Shown: positions 26,043 to 34,026 of the stretch, in pieces
Numbering within the stretch: position 1 is the first letter of the stretch
Layout of the letters: the number at the start of each line of letters is the position of its first letter
NCBI RefSeq assembly: GCF_002174305.1
Contig: NZ_MIJB01000002.1
Coordinates: 124,001-188,000 of the forward strand
Source of the DNA: Aeromicrobium sp. PE09-221
GTDB taxonomy: Bacteria; Actinomycetota; Actinomycetes; Propionibacteriales; Nocardioidaceae
DNA: 64,000 nucleotides
Direction of reading: 5' to 3'
Program-made: the position numbers and the translations under genes
Notes under the pieces: generated by a model
The model's input: only the letters and a program-made list of their open reading frames with translations
Databases searched by the model: none
What the model was told of the DNA's origin: nothing

Positions 26043-27148
26043 GAGAGGTGCCGTTCCGGCGCCTGCGGATGCCCCGTCCGCAGACGACCTTCGCCGACCG
26101 GGTCCGATCGCTGAGGCACCAGTGGCGCATGATCCTGCGCATCGGCGTGGCCACCGGCGGAGCCTTCGGCTTCGCCACGCATGTGTTGGGGCACCAGCAG
26201 GCCTTTTTCGCGCCGATCGCGGCGGTGCTGGCGATCATGGCCGGTCCCGGTCTCCGGGCGCGTGTCGCCTTCGAGATCGTCCTGGGCGTCGCGGTGGGCG
26301 TGCTCGTCGGGGAGCTCCTGATCCTCGGCATCGGGCGAGGGGCCTGGCAGATCACCCTGGTCGCGGCGTTGATGGTCATCGTCTCGACGCTGGTCGGCAT
26401 CAAGGGCATGGCCATGACCCAGGCCATCAACTCGGGGGTCCTGCTGGCGGCGGTGGTGCCCCTGCCGGGGGCGACCGATCCCGCCCTGACCCGCTTCCTC
26501 GACTCGCTCGTCGGCGGCCTCTTCGGGTTGGCGGTCGTGCTGCTTCTCCCGCGCAATCCGGTGCGCGATATCGACGGCGACGTGCAGAAGCTGCTCCGCC
26601 GTCTCGGTGGCGTCCTCAGCCGCATCGCCCAGGCCCTGCGGACCGATGATCCCTCGCTGGCCGATCTCGCCCTGGAGGAGGCACGGGCCACGCAGGGGCT
26701 CATCGATTCCGTCTCGGAGACCGCCTCGAATGTCGCCGAGATCGCGCGCATGTCGCCGATGCGCTGGCGGCAGCGCAGCGATGTGGCGCGTTATGTCTCC
26801 TCGGTCACCGATCTCGACAATGCGATGCGCGACGCCCGCGTGCTCGCGCGGCGGGTTGCGGCGATGCTGCGTCATCACGAGACCGCGCCCCCGGGCCTCG
26901 ACGAGGCCGTCGACCGGCTCGTGGTGGCGGTGGGCACCTTCTCGGATGATCTCTCCCAGGACGCCGATTTCGAGAACGCCCGCGAAGAGCTGGTCGAGGC
27001 GACCCGGATCGCGATGGCCTCGCTGCCGGAGATCATCACGGTCAACACCGCCTCGGTGGTAGCGCAGATCCGCTCCCTCTCGGCCGATCTGATGCTCGCC
27101 AGCGGGGCGAGCCGGGCGGAGCTGGACAAACGCCTCGACGTCGATTGA
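26039..27148 (+). CDS. FUSC family / aromatic acid exporter-type membrane protein
   Basis: A 369-residue protein. The N-terminal half has about six hydrophobic helices (residues 30-175) with QAFFAPIAAVLAIMAGPGLR, typical of FUSC/ArAE proteins. The C-terminal half is a soluble, mostly helical cytoplasmic domain (about 180-365). Related proteins export aromatic acids or anions; substrate and direction are not determined here. GTG start overlapping the GroES-like stop, third gene of the DUF3618-GroES-FUSC operon. Confidence 0.82.
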   Translation: MREVPFRRLRMPRPQTTFADRVRSLRHQWRMILRIGVATGGAFGFATHVLGHQQAFFAPIAAVLAIMAGPGLRARVAFEIVLGVAVGVLVGELLILGIGRGAWQITLVAALMVIVSTLVGIKGMAMTQAINSGVLLAAVVPLPGATDPALTRFLDSLVGGLFGLAVVLLLPRNPVRDIDGDVQKLLRRLGGVLSRIAQALRTDDPSLADLALEEARATQGLIDSVSETASNVAEIARMSPMRWRQRSDVARYVSSVTDLDNAMRDARVLARRVAAMLRHHETAPPGLDEAVDRLVVAVGTFSDDLSQDADFENAREELVEATRIAMASLPEIITVNTASVVAQIRSLSADLMLASGASRAELDKRLDVD

Positions 27149-27163
27149 TCGCAAAGTTGTAGA

Positions 27164-27196
27164 AATTACGTAATTCCGTCATTCTGGATTAATGAC
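27164..27196. promoter_or_regulatory. AT-rich palindromic operator region of the ArsR-family gene
   Basis: A perfect 12-bp palindrome AATTACGTAATT (27164-27175) is followed by an inverted repeat GTCATT/AATGAC (27178-27183 and 27191-27196) that overlaps the start codon at 27192. This local AT island in a GC-rich genome is the probable promoter and autoregulatory operator of the regulator gene. Confidence 0.6.
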
Positions 27197-27680
27197 GATC
27201 GAGGAACGCCTGGCTGCCGTCGAACGGCGGCTGACCGAGCTGGAGGCGGCGCGGTCGACCTCCCCGTCGCCGTCGAGCGGCGATCTCTGGGTGCTCGACG
27301 GGCTGCGGCCGGCCGCCGAGGGTACGGAGGGCATCGTGCTCTGGGCCGGCACCGTACGGACGGCTGAGGGGCCCGTCGACTGGCAGATGGGCCGGATGGC
27401 CGATGAGCTGCTGCACGCCGACGACCTCGATATCGCGGCCGACCGGCTCGCCGCGCTCGGACACCCGGTGCGTCTGGCGCTGCTTGTGGCGGTCATCCGG
27501 GGGACTACCAAGGTCACCGACCTGGCCGAGCACCTCGAGCTCGCCTCGACCGGGCAGGTCTACCACCACATCAAGGCACTCAGTGCCGCCGGATGGCTGC
27601 GTCAGGCGGCGCGCGGCCACGTCACGGTGCCACCCGAGCGCGTCGTGCCCGTCCTCGTCGCCATGGGGGTCACGATATGA
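27192..27680 (+). CDS. ArsR/HTH-family winged-helix regulator
   Basis: A 162-residue protein. An N-terminal coiled-coil start (EERLAAVERRLTELEAAR) is followed by a winged-helix domain with LGHPVRLALLVAVIRGTTKVTDLAEHL (given in part) and VYHHIKALSAAGWLRQ, the ArsR recognition-helix pattern. No cysteine metal-site motif is present, so this is not an arsenic sensor. It overlaps the following serine hydrolase gene by 4 nt and probably regulates this operon. Confidence 0.85.
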   Translation: MTIEERLAAVERRLTELEAARSTSPSPSSGDLWVLDGLRPAAEGTEGIVLWAGTVRTAEGPVDWQMGRMADELLHADDLDIAADRLAALGHPVRLALLVAVIRGTTKVTDLAEHLELASTGQVYHHIKALSAAGWLRQAARGHVTVPPERVVPVLVAMGVTI

Positions 27681-28747
27681 GACGAAGCGTCGTCGTCACG
27701 GTCATCACTGCCGCTGCCGCCGGTCTGGTCCTCGGGGCGTGGCTGCGTCCCGGGGCGGGGTCGATCGGAGCGGGCAGCCCCGCGCACGGGGACGAGACCT
27801 TGGCGCGCAATGCCGCCGAGCGGCTCCCGGCGACAGGTGTTCATGCTCTGTCGGTCGCCGTCGTCGGACCCGATGGCGGGCGGACGGCGACCGTCGGCGC
27901 GCCGCTGGATGCCACCTTCGAGATCGGATCGATCACCAAGGGCATCACCGGGATGATCTATGCGGACATGGTGGAGCGCGGGGAGACCCGCCCAGATGCC
28001 CGTATCGGCGAGCTGCTCGATATCGGCGACGTCCCGGCCGCGGACATCACCCTCGAAGAGCTGGCCCAGCAGCGCTCGGGTCTCCCGCGGCTGGGCGGTG
28101 GGGCGAGCATGTTCGTGCGTGCCGCGATCTCCTCACTGCTCGCCCGCAATCCCTACCGGGACAGTGTCGAGGAGACGATCGCCGCGCTCGCCGAGGTCGA
28201 GCTCGGGGAGAAGGAGCCGCTCTACTCGAATCTCGGCTTCGCGGTGCTCGGCCACGCTCTCGCCGCGGCGGCGGACACGACCTACCCCGAGCTGGTGCGC
28301 GACCGCATCGCCGAGCCCCTCGGCCTCGAGTCGCTCACCGTGCCTTCATCGGCCGATGAGCTGGGACCGCACGCCATGCAGGGTCGCGACGCCGCGGGAC
28401 GAGCGCAGGAGGCGTGGGCCGATCCCGGCTCGGCGCCCGCCGGCGGGATCCGGGCGAGCGCTGCGGACATGGCGCGGTTGGCGACCGCGATCCTCAGGGG
28501 ACAGGCACCGGGCATGACGGCGCTCGACCCGGCCGCCGACTTCACGGACGGTCAGCGCATCGGCGCGGCGTGGATCACCGAGGAGATCGACGGACGGGCC
28601 ATCACCTGGCACAACGGCGGTACCGGCGGCTTCCGCAGCTGGATCGGCTTCGATCGCGAACGTGGCACCGCCGCCTATGTCGCCGGTGCCACGTCCGCCG
28701 ATCTCGACGCGATCGGCCTGGCCCTCCTGAAAGAGGCCGGCCAATGA
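27677..28747 (+). CDS. Serine hydrolase of the beta-lactamase/penicillin-binding (class C) fold, exported
   Basis: A 356-residue protein with an N-terminal signal or anchor helix (RRSVVVTVITAAAAGLVLG). The three active-site motifs are SITK (SxxK) near residue 90, YSN (YxN) near 179 and HNGGTGG (HxG) near 313. Enzymes of this fold cleave beta-lactams, D-amino-acid peptides or esters; the substrate cannot be told. It acts outside the membrane. The start is fixed by a 4-nt overlap with the ArsR gene. The downstream membrane gene overlaps too, so the three form one operon. Confidence 0.88.
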   Translation: MRRSVVVTVITAAAAGLVLGAWLRPGAGSIGAGSPAHGDETLARNAAERLPATGVHALSVAVVGPDGGRTATVGAPLDATFEIGSITKGITGMIYADMVERGETRPDARIGELLDIGDVPAADITLEELAQQRSGLPRLGGGASMFVRAAISSLLARNPYRDSVEETIAALAEVELGEKEPLYSNLGFAVLGHALAAAADTTYPELVRDRIAEPLGLESLTVPSSADELGPHAMQGRDAAGRAQEAWADPGSAPAGGIRASAADMARLATAILRGQAPGMTALDPAADFTDGQRIGAAWITEEIDGRAITWHNGGTGGFRSWIGFDRERGTAAYVAGATSADLDAIGLALLKEAGQ

Positions 28748-29103
28748 GCACCGTCATCGTCGTGGCCCTGAGCCTCTGGCTGACTATCGAGGTGGTGTCC
28801 CTGATCAGGGCGGGTCTCGGCGCGCCGCACGCCCCCTCGCGGATGCGGCTCGCCGTGGTGGCCGTGGAGGCTGTCATGGTGGTCATCGTGACGCGGGCCC
28901 TCGTCCCCTGGAATCACCTCACGCAATGGATCTGGGTCGTCGCCGTCACCGGCACGGCCGCGGGGCTGGCGCTCGCGGCCCACCGCTGGTCCCGGCTCCC
29001 GGCGGTCCAGCCGGGTGTCAGTGCCACCAGGACGGTGGCCTCGGGGATCCAGCTCATGGTTCTCGTGGGCATCGGCGTGCTGGTCGCGTCGACATTCCGG
29101 TGA
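28744..29103 (+). CDS. Small four-helix membrane protein in the serine hydrolase operon
   Basis: A 119-residue protein with four hydrophobic helices (near 4-22, 33-50, 58-77 and 98-117) and short basic loops. I do not recognise a family. The start overlaps the serine hydrolase stop (ATGA), so it is translationally coupled. Similar regulator-hydrolase-membrane triplets resemble BlaI/BlaR-like logic only in outline; no such function is claimed. Confidence 0.7.
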   Translation: MSTVIVVALSLWLTIEVVSLIRAGLGAPHAPSRMRLAVVAVEAVMVVIVTRALVPWNHLTQWIWVVAVTGTAAGLALAAHRWSRLPAVQPGVSATRTVASGIQLMVLVGIGVLVASTFR

Positions 29104-29133
29104 GGGTGTTCGACATCGTCGTGCGACATCCGA

Positions 29134-29139
29134 TAGTGT
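29134..29139 (+). promoter_or_regulatory. Candidate -10 element for the leader ORF
   Basis: TAGTGT matches the TAnnnT pattern, with a weak TTCGAC -35 candidate 19 bp upstream. The transcript would start with a hairpin (GTCCGCAC/GTGCGGAC at 29145-29161) and then GGAGG before the small ORF at 29192. Confidence 0.5.
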
Positions 29140-29191
29140 TCCGGAGTCCGCACGGTGCGGACGTACAGATGACTCGACGGAGGTGAACCCC

Positions 29192-29281
29192 ATGGCGACG
29201 TTCTTCACGAACACGGCGGCCCGTAGCCGCAGCTTCGTCACGGTTCACCGCGCCGAGAGTCCCGTCTGTCATCGCACGTGA
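29192..29281 (+). CDS. Putative 29-aa leader peptide
   Basis: A short ORF (MATFFTNTAARSRSFVTVHR, then nine residues ending CHRT) has a good ribosome binding site, CGGAGG, 9 nt upstream. It ends 28 nt before an intrinsic terminator that separates it from the next gene. A stretch GCCGAGAG within it (29252-29259) could pair with the 5' arm of that terminator, as an antiterminator would. It is not rich in one amino acid, so what stalls the ribosome, if anything, is not obvious. It could also be an independent micro-protein. Confidence 0.5.
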   Translation: MATFFTNTAARSRSFVTVHRAESPVCHRT

Positions 29282-29309
29282 TCAGCCTTCGCTGAGCACA
29301 CGTCATCAC

Positions 29310-29345
29310 AGCCTCTCCGGCCCGAGCCGGAGAGGCTTTCTCTTT
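29310..29345 (+). terminator. Intrinsic terminator / attenuator
   Basis: AGCCTCTCCGGC (29310-29321) pairs perfectly with GCCGGAGAGGCT (29326-29337) around a 4-nt loop and is followed by TTCTCTTT. It is the most canonical rho-independent terminator in the window. It lies between a short ORF and a coding gene on the same strand, an attenuator-like position. Confidence 0.85.
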
Positions 29346-29382
29346 GTCATCCCACCCGTTTACGCAGAAAGGAGGCGCGCAC

Positions 29383-29658
29383 ATGATCACCCTGAACGAC
29401 ACCGACCAGATGCCCGCAACGATCGATTCCGACCTTTTCGACTCCCTCTCGACTCCGGCGACACCGGCCACCCCGGCCGCTCGCCACGAGGCCCGAGGGG
29501 AGGTGAATGCGATGAAGTTCCGGGAACGTCGTCGCCGTGAGCGCGACCTCGTCGAGCGGGAGCTGGATCGAGAGATCGTCATCGAGGCGGTGCGCCGCAG
29601 TCGGGCCGTCCAACGGTCGGTGTATGAACAGATCTACCGCGCGCGGTTGATGCGCTGA
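29383..29658 (+). CDS. 91-aa protein of unknown function with basic-acidic helix
   Basis: The protein has a low-complexity N-terminus (DSLSTPATPATPAARHEA) and a strongly charged C-terminal helix (KFRERRRRERDLVERELDRE, about residues 45-64). I do not recognise a family; the C-terminal helix could bind nucleic acid or form a coiled coil. The start is the ATG 9 nt after AAAGGAGG, the strongest Shine-Dalgarno sequence nearby. Expression may depend on read-through of the terminator just upstream. The next structure is the palindrome preceding eutB. Confidence 0.65.
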   Translation: MITLNDTDQMPATIDSDLFDSLSTPATPATPAARHEARGEVNAMKFRERRRRERDLVERELDREIVIEAVRRSRAVQRSVYEQIYRARLMR

Positions 29659-29682
29659 GGTGAGCCACCTCATGTCCGGCGG

Positions 29683-29724
29683 GGGCCGGCGCTTTACCTG
29701 ACCGTAAAGCGCCGGCCCTAGGCT
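29683..29724. promoter_or_regulatory. 36-bp palindrome abutting the eutB -10 element
   Basis: GGGCCGGCGCTTTAC (29683-29697) and its perfect complement (29704-29718) enclose CTGACC. The -10 hexamer TAGGCT follows at once (29719-29724), 8 nt before the eutB ATG. The palindrome occupies the -35 region, so it could be an operator or activator site. As RNA it could also terminate the upstream 91-aa gene. Confidence 0.8.
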
Positions 29725-29732
29725 GGTGGGCC

Positions 29733-31145
29733 ATGTCTCGATATCGCCAGATCCTCGCCGATCGCACCTACGAGTTCGACGGGTTGGCGGAGGTGATGGC
29801 CAAGGCCACCCCGCTGCGCTCGGGCGACGTGCTCGCCGGGTGCGCCGCGCACACCGATGCCGAGCGAGTCGCGGCACAGTGGATCCTGGCCGATCTCCCG
29901 CTGGCCACCTTCCTGACCGAGCACCTCATCGATCCCGATGTCGATGAGGTGTCGCGGCTGATCCTCGACTCGCACGATGCTGCTGCCTTCGCCGAGATCA
30001 GCACCTTCACGGTCGGCGGACTGCGGGACTGGCTGCTGGACTGTGTGACGCGTTCCGATGCTGCCACGCGGTTGAGGGAGCTCGGACCGGGACTGACGGC
30101 CGAGATGGTCGCGGCGGTCAGCAAGCTGATGCGCAATCAGGACCTGATCGCCGTGGCCCGCGCCTGCGAGGTCACCAGCCGTTTCCGCACCACCGTCGGG
30201 CAGCCGGGCCGGCTGGCGACGCGGCTGCAACCCAATCATCCCACCGATGATCCACGCGGGGTCAGCGCCGCGATCCTCGATGGACTCCTGCTCGGCGCCG
30301 GCGACGCGGTCATCGGCATCAATCCGGCCTCCGACTCGGTCCACGCGACCGGGGAGCTGCTGCGTCTGGTCGATGAGATCCGTACACGCTACGAGATCCC
30401 CACCCAGTCTTGCGTCCTCAGCCATGTGACGACCACGATCGAGCTGTGCGAGAAGGGAGCGCCGGTTGACCTCGTCTTCCAGTCCATCGCCGGAAGCCAG
30501 GCGGCGAACGAGGGATTCGGAGTCGACCTGGCGGTCCTCCAGGAGGGGATGGAGGCCGGCCGGTCGCTCGGCCGGGGGACCATCGGCGATCAGGTGATGT
30601 ACTTCGAGACCGGCCAGGGATCGGCCCTCAGCGCCGACGCCCATCGGGGCATCGGCGGTGTGCCCATCGATCAACAGACGCTGGAGACACGTGCCTATGC
30701 CGTGGCTCGCGCCTTCGACCCGTTCCTGGTCAACACGGTGGTCGGGTTCATCGGACCGGAGTACCTCTACGACGGGAAGCAGATCATGCGCGCCGGTCTG
30801 GAGGACCACTTCTGCGCCAAGCTCATGGGACTGCCCATGGGCGTCGACGTCTGCTACACCAATCACGCCGAGGCCGATCAGGACGACATGGACGCGCTGC
30901 TGACGCTCCTGGGGGTCGCAGGAGCCGCTTTCGTGATCGCGGTCCCTGGGGCCGATGACGTCATGCTGGGCTATCAGAGTCTGTCCTTCCACGACGTCCT
31001 CTACGCACGTCGGGCGCTAGGGCTGCGGCCCGCTCCCGAGTTCGAGCGGTGGCTGATCCAGCAGGGCATGGCTGACGCCGAAGGCCGGGTCCAGCCGCGG
31101 GATATCGATCACTCGGTGTTGCGCGGGCTTGGGGCGAGCGCGTGA
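29733..31145 (+). CDS. eutB: Ethanolamine ammonia-lyase large subunit
   Basis: A 470-residue TIM-barrel enzyme matching EutB in length and motifs: LMRNQDLIAVARACEV, FRTTVGQPGRLATRLQPNHP, INPASDSV, FQSIAGSQAANEGFG and GLPMGVDVCYTNHAEADQDD (shown in parts). With EutC and adenosylcobalamin it converts ethanolamine to acetaldehyde and ammonia. No other eut or microcompartment genes are present, so this is the minimal cytosolic system typical of actinobacteria. Leaderless start from TAGGCT. The stop overlaps the eutC start (GTGA). Confidence 0.95.
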   Translation: MSRYRQILADRTYEFDGLAEVMAKATPLRSGDVLAGCAAHTDAERVAAQWILADLPLATFLTEHLIDPDVDEVSRLILDSHDAAAFAEISTFTVGGLRDWLLDCVTRSDAATRLRELGPGLTAEMVAAVSKLMRNQDLIAVARACEVTSRFRTTVGQPGRLATRLQPNHPTDDPRGVSAAILDGLLLGAGDAVIGINPASDSVHATGELLRLVDEIRTRYEIPTQSCVLSHVTTTIELCEKGAPVDLVFQSIAGSQAANEGFGVDLAVLQEGMEAGRSLGRGTIGDQVMYFETGQGSALSADAHRGIGGVPIDQQTLETRAYAVARAFDPFLVNTVVGFIGPEYLYDGKQIMRAGLEDHFCAKLMGLPMGVDVCYTNHAEADQDDMDALLTLLGVAGAAFVIAVPGADDVMLGYQSLSFHDVLYARRALGLRPAPEFERWLIQQGMADAEGRVQPRDIDHSVLRGLGASA

Positions 31146-31868
31146 GCACCTGGGACCACGTGCGGACGGTCACCCAGGCGCGCATCGGGCAGCCGCGGGT
31201 CGGTGAGACGGTCAGGATCGATGAGGTGCTGCGCTTTCGGGCCGCGCACGCGGCGGCTCGCGACGCCGTCCACCTGCCACTGGAGAGCGAGAGCCTGGCT
31301 GAGCGGATCGCCTCGCTGGGAAACGAGGTAGGGGGGCGTCGTGGACAGCAGGGTGTCGGACCGCGCCGAGTTCCTTCGGCGTCCGGATCTGGGGCGAGAG
31401 CCGCGCACGCTGGCCCATATTCCCGCCGGGTCGGGAGCCGACATCGGCATCGTGGTGGCGGACGGACTGTCGACCACGGCGGTGGCAGCACACGCGGTGC
31501 CCATGATCGAGGCTCTCAACGAGGTGTTCGACAGCCGGCTCGCCATCGCGCCGGTCGTGATCGCACGTCAAGCGCGCGTCGCGATCGGTGATGCGATCGG
31601 TCACCATCTCGGGGTGACGGCGGTGCTCGTGCTCGTCGGCGAGCGGCCGGGGCTGTCGGTCGATGACAGCCTGGGGGCCTATCTGACGCACCGTCCACGT
31701 CCCGGTCGTCGCGACAGCGACCGCAACTGTGTCTCGAACATCCATCCCCCTGAGGGCCTCGGGTACCGCGCCGCGGCTCGCACCCTGGCTGCCCTGGTGG
31801 ACGGTGCCCGCACGCTCGGTGCATCCGGTGTACGTCTCAAGGACGGCTCACATTCCCTGCCCGGCTGA
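31142..31868 (+). pseudogene. eutC: Ethanolamine ammonia-lyase small subunit, frameshifted
   Basis: Two frames together make a normal EutC. The first (from GTG 31142) has RIDEVLRFRAAHAAARDAVH and the B12-side helix region. The second carries DSRVSDRAEFLRRPDLGR, GADIGIVVADGLSTTAV and RPRPGRRDSDRNCVSNIHPP. They are offset by one base at a run of six G (31331-31336). Deleting one G restores a 241-residue frame reading EVGGVVDSRV across the join. Either the gene is newly inactivated, the run slips in vivo, or it is a sequencing error. A GTG at 31341 could restart translation but would miss about 66 N-terminal residues. Confidence 0.88.
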
Positions 31869-31897
31869 GGGTCCGCGTTGACGGTAGCCTGTCAGCC

Positions 31898-32818
31898 ATG
31901 CCCAGACTCGACGTCGATGCTCTGTCCAAGTCCTATGGCACTGTGCAGGCTCTGACCGGCACCACGTTCTCGGTCGCCGCGGGGGAGGTCTTCGGCTTCG
32001 TCGGCTCCAATGGATCGGGCAAGACCACCACCATGCGCATCATCCTGGGCGTCCTGACCGCCGATGACGGCGAGGTGCGCTGGGACGGACAGCCGGTCGA
32101 CGCAGCGGTGCGTCGTCGGATCGGGTACATGCCCGAGGAGCGCGGCCTGTACCCGAAGATGAAAGTCGGCGACCAGCTCACCTATCTCGCCCGGCTCTAC
32201 GGACTCAGCGGTGCGGACGCGAAGGAGGCCATGGCCCGGTGGACCGAGCGACTCGGTGTCGCAGAGCGGGTCGACGACGAGGTCCAGAAGCTCTCCCTCG
32301 GCAATCAGCAGCGCGTGCAGCTCGCCGCGGCACTCACCCACTCGCCGGATCTCCTCGTGCTCGATGAGCCCTTCTCGGGACTCGACCCGGTCGCGGTGGA
32401 GGTCATGAGCCACGTTCTGGCCGAGGAGTCCGAGCGCGGAGCGCCGGTGCTGTTCTCCTCGCATCAGCTCGACCTCGTGGAGCGCCTGTGCGACCGGGTC
32501 GGCATCATCAAGAACGGCCGCATGGTGGCCGTCGGCACGCTCGACGAGCTGCGCCGCACCGACAAACCTCGGTGGATCATCGACGGACCACCCGGTGACG
32601 ACTGGCTCGGCGAGGTGCGGCGAGCACGGATCGTGTCGCGGGAGGGCACCCGCACGGTCGTCGAGGTCGAGGCCGACGGGGATGAGCAGCCGGTGCTGCA
32701 GGCTGCCCTGAGGCTCGGTCCGGTTCGCGAGTTCAGCCTCTCGCGTCCGTCGTTGACCGACCTGTATCGCCATGTCGTCAGCTCCGAGGACCCCGGGGAA
32801 GGGGAGGGGACCCGATGA
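31898..32818 (+). CDS. ABC-2 exporter ATPase (NatA type)
   Basis: A 306-residue ABC ATPase: Walker A GSNGSGKTT near residue 37, signature LSLGNQQRVQLAAAL near 131, Walker B LVLDEPFSGLDPVA near 153, and a DUF4162-like C-terminal domain (LRRTDKPRWIIDG to the end). Its partner permease overlaps by 4 nt. The NatA/NatB type exports sodium in Bacillus, but homologues also export drugs or peptides. TAGCCT (31885-31890) 7 nt before ATG marks a leaderless start, so this is a separate unit from eutBC. Confidence 0.9.
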   Translation: MPRLDVDALSKSYGTVQALTGTTFSVAAGEVFGFVGSNGSGKTTTMRIILGVLTADDGEVRWDGQPVDAAVRRRIGYMPEERGLYPKMKVGDQLTYLARLYGLSGADAKEAMARWTERLGVAERVDDEVQKLSLGNQQRVQLAAALTHSPDLLVLDEPFSGLDPVAVEVMSHVLAEESERGAPVLFSSHQLDLVERLCDRVGIIKNGRMVAVGTLDELRRTDKPRWIIDGPPGDDWLGEVRRARIVSREGTRTVVEVEADGDEQPVLQAALRLGPVREFSLSRPSLTDLYRHVVSSEDPGEGEGTR

Positions 32819-34011
32819 AGCAGTCAGCCTGGTCGATGATCGCGCTCGTCGCGAGCCGTGAGATCCGCACCCGCATCTACTCCAAGGTCTTCGTCCTCAC
32901 CTCGGGCCTCTTCATCGTGGCGATCGTCGGTGGCGGCGCCTTCTTCCACTTCTTCGCGCCCGATGGACAGAACGAGCAGACTGTGGGCGTCACCAGCGAG
33001 GTCACGCCCCTCGCGCTGACGATCGAGGCCGTGGGCGACGGTCTCGGCACGGACATCACGGTGAGCGAGGTGGATCGCGAGCAGGGCGAGAAGCAGGTGT
33101 CCGACGGTGACCTCGACGCGCTCGTCGACGGTCCCCTCCCGAATGTCGAGGTGGTGGTCGAGGACGAGCTCGACGGCACTCTGCGGACCGTCATCACGAC
33201 CGTGGTGCAGCAGGAGGCGCTTGGTGAGCAGATCAGCGACCTCGGCGGCGACCCCGCCGCAGTAGCCCAACAGGTCGCCGGAGCCGAACCTCAGGTGACG
33301 TCGCTCGACGGCGGCGAGGAGCGGGATCCGGCCCAGATCATCGCCGGATTCGTGTCCGGCATCCTCATCTTCATCGCCCTGATGGGCGGTGGTCAGCGTG
33401 TGGCGCAGGGGGTCGTGGAGGAGAAGGCGAGCCGGGTCGTGGAGCTGCTGCTCGCGACGATGCGTCCGTGGCAGCTGATGGCCGGCAAGGTGCTCGGCAA
33501 TATCGTCGTCGGCGTCCTCGAGGTGGGCATCATCGCCGCGGCGGCGGTGGGCACCGCGTGGGGTTTCGAGCTGCTCGACACGAGTTCGCTGGCCGTGGGA
33601 ACCGTCGCTCTCTGGGTGCTGGTGTGGTTCCTGGTCGGCTTCGTGATGTACGCGCTGGTCCTGGCGAGCCTGGCCGCGCTCGTGTCGCGTCAGGAGGACG
33701 TGGGATCGGTGATCTCGCCGGTCATCGGCATCATGATGGTGCCCTACATCATCGGTGTCTCGATCGCTCCGTGGGACCCGGAGAGCACGCTCGTCGAGAC
33801 TTTGTCGTATATCCCGTTCTGCTCGCCGTTCATCATGCCGATCCGCATCGCCCTCGGCACGGCCACGATGCCGGAGGTGCTGCTCTCGATCGGACTCTCG
33901 GTGGTGCTGATCCCGCTGCTGATCTGGCTGGCCGGGCGCATCTACTCCGGCGCCATTTTGCGCACCGGCGCCCGTGTCTCCCTCCGCCAGGCCCTCAAGG
34001 CCGACACCTGA
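32815..34011 (+). CDS. ABC-2 exporter permease (NatB type)
   Basis: A 398-residue permease. One N-terminal helix (about 24-44) is followed by a large extracytoplasmic domain (about 45-180) and then five or six helices from about 182, with QRVAQGVVEEKASRVVELLL, the NatB signature. It forms a heteromeric exporter with the overlapping ATPase. The substrate is unknown. Confidence 0.88.
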   Translation: MKQSAWSMIALVASREIRTRIYSKVFVLTSGLFIVAIVGGGAFFHFFAPDGQNEQTVGVTSEVTPLALTIEAVGDGLGTDITVSEVDREQGEKQVSDGDLDALVDGPLPNVEVVVEDELDGTLRTVITTVVQQEALGEQISDLGGDPAAVAQQVAGAEPQVTSLDGGEERDPAQIIAGFVSGILIFIALMGGGQRVAQGVVEEKASRVVELLLATMRPWQLMAGKVLGNIVVGVLEVGIIAAAAVGTAWGFELLDTSSLAVGTVALWVLVWFLVGFVMYALVLASLAALVSRQEDVGSVISPVIGIMMVPYIIGVSIAPWDPESTLVETLSYIPFCSPFIMPIRIALGTATMPEVLLSIGLSVVLIPLLIWLAGRIYSGAILRTGARVSLRQALKADT

Positions 34012-34026
34012 CCGTGAGGGTGGGGC

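Noticed and set aside
29383-31868. Ethanolamine microcompartment locus
   Set aside because: Only eutB and eutC are present; no shell proteins, eutR, eutG or eutE are seen.
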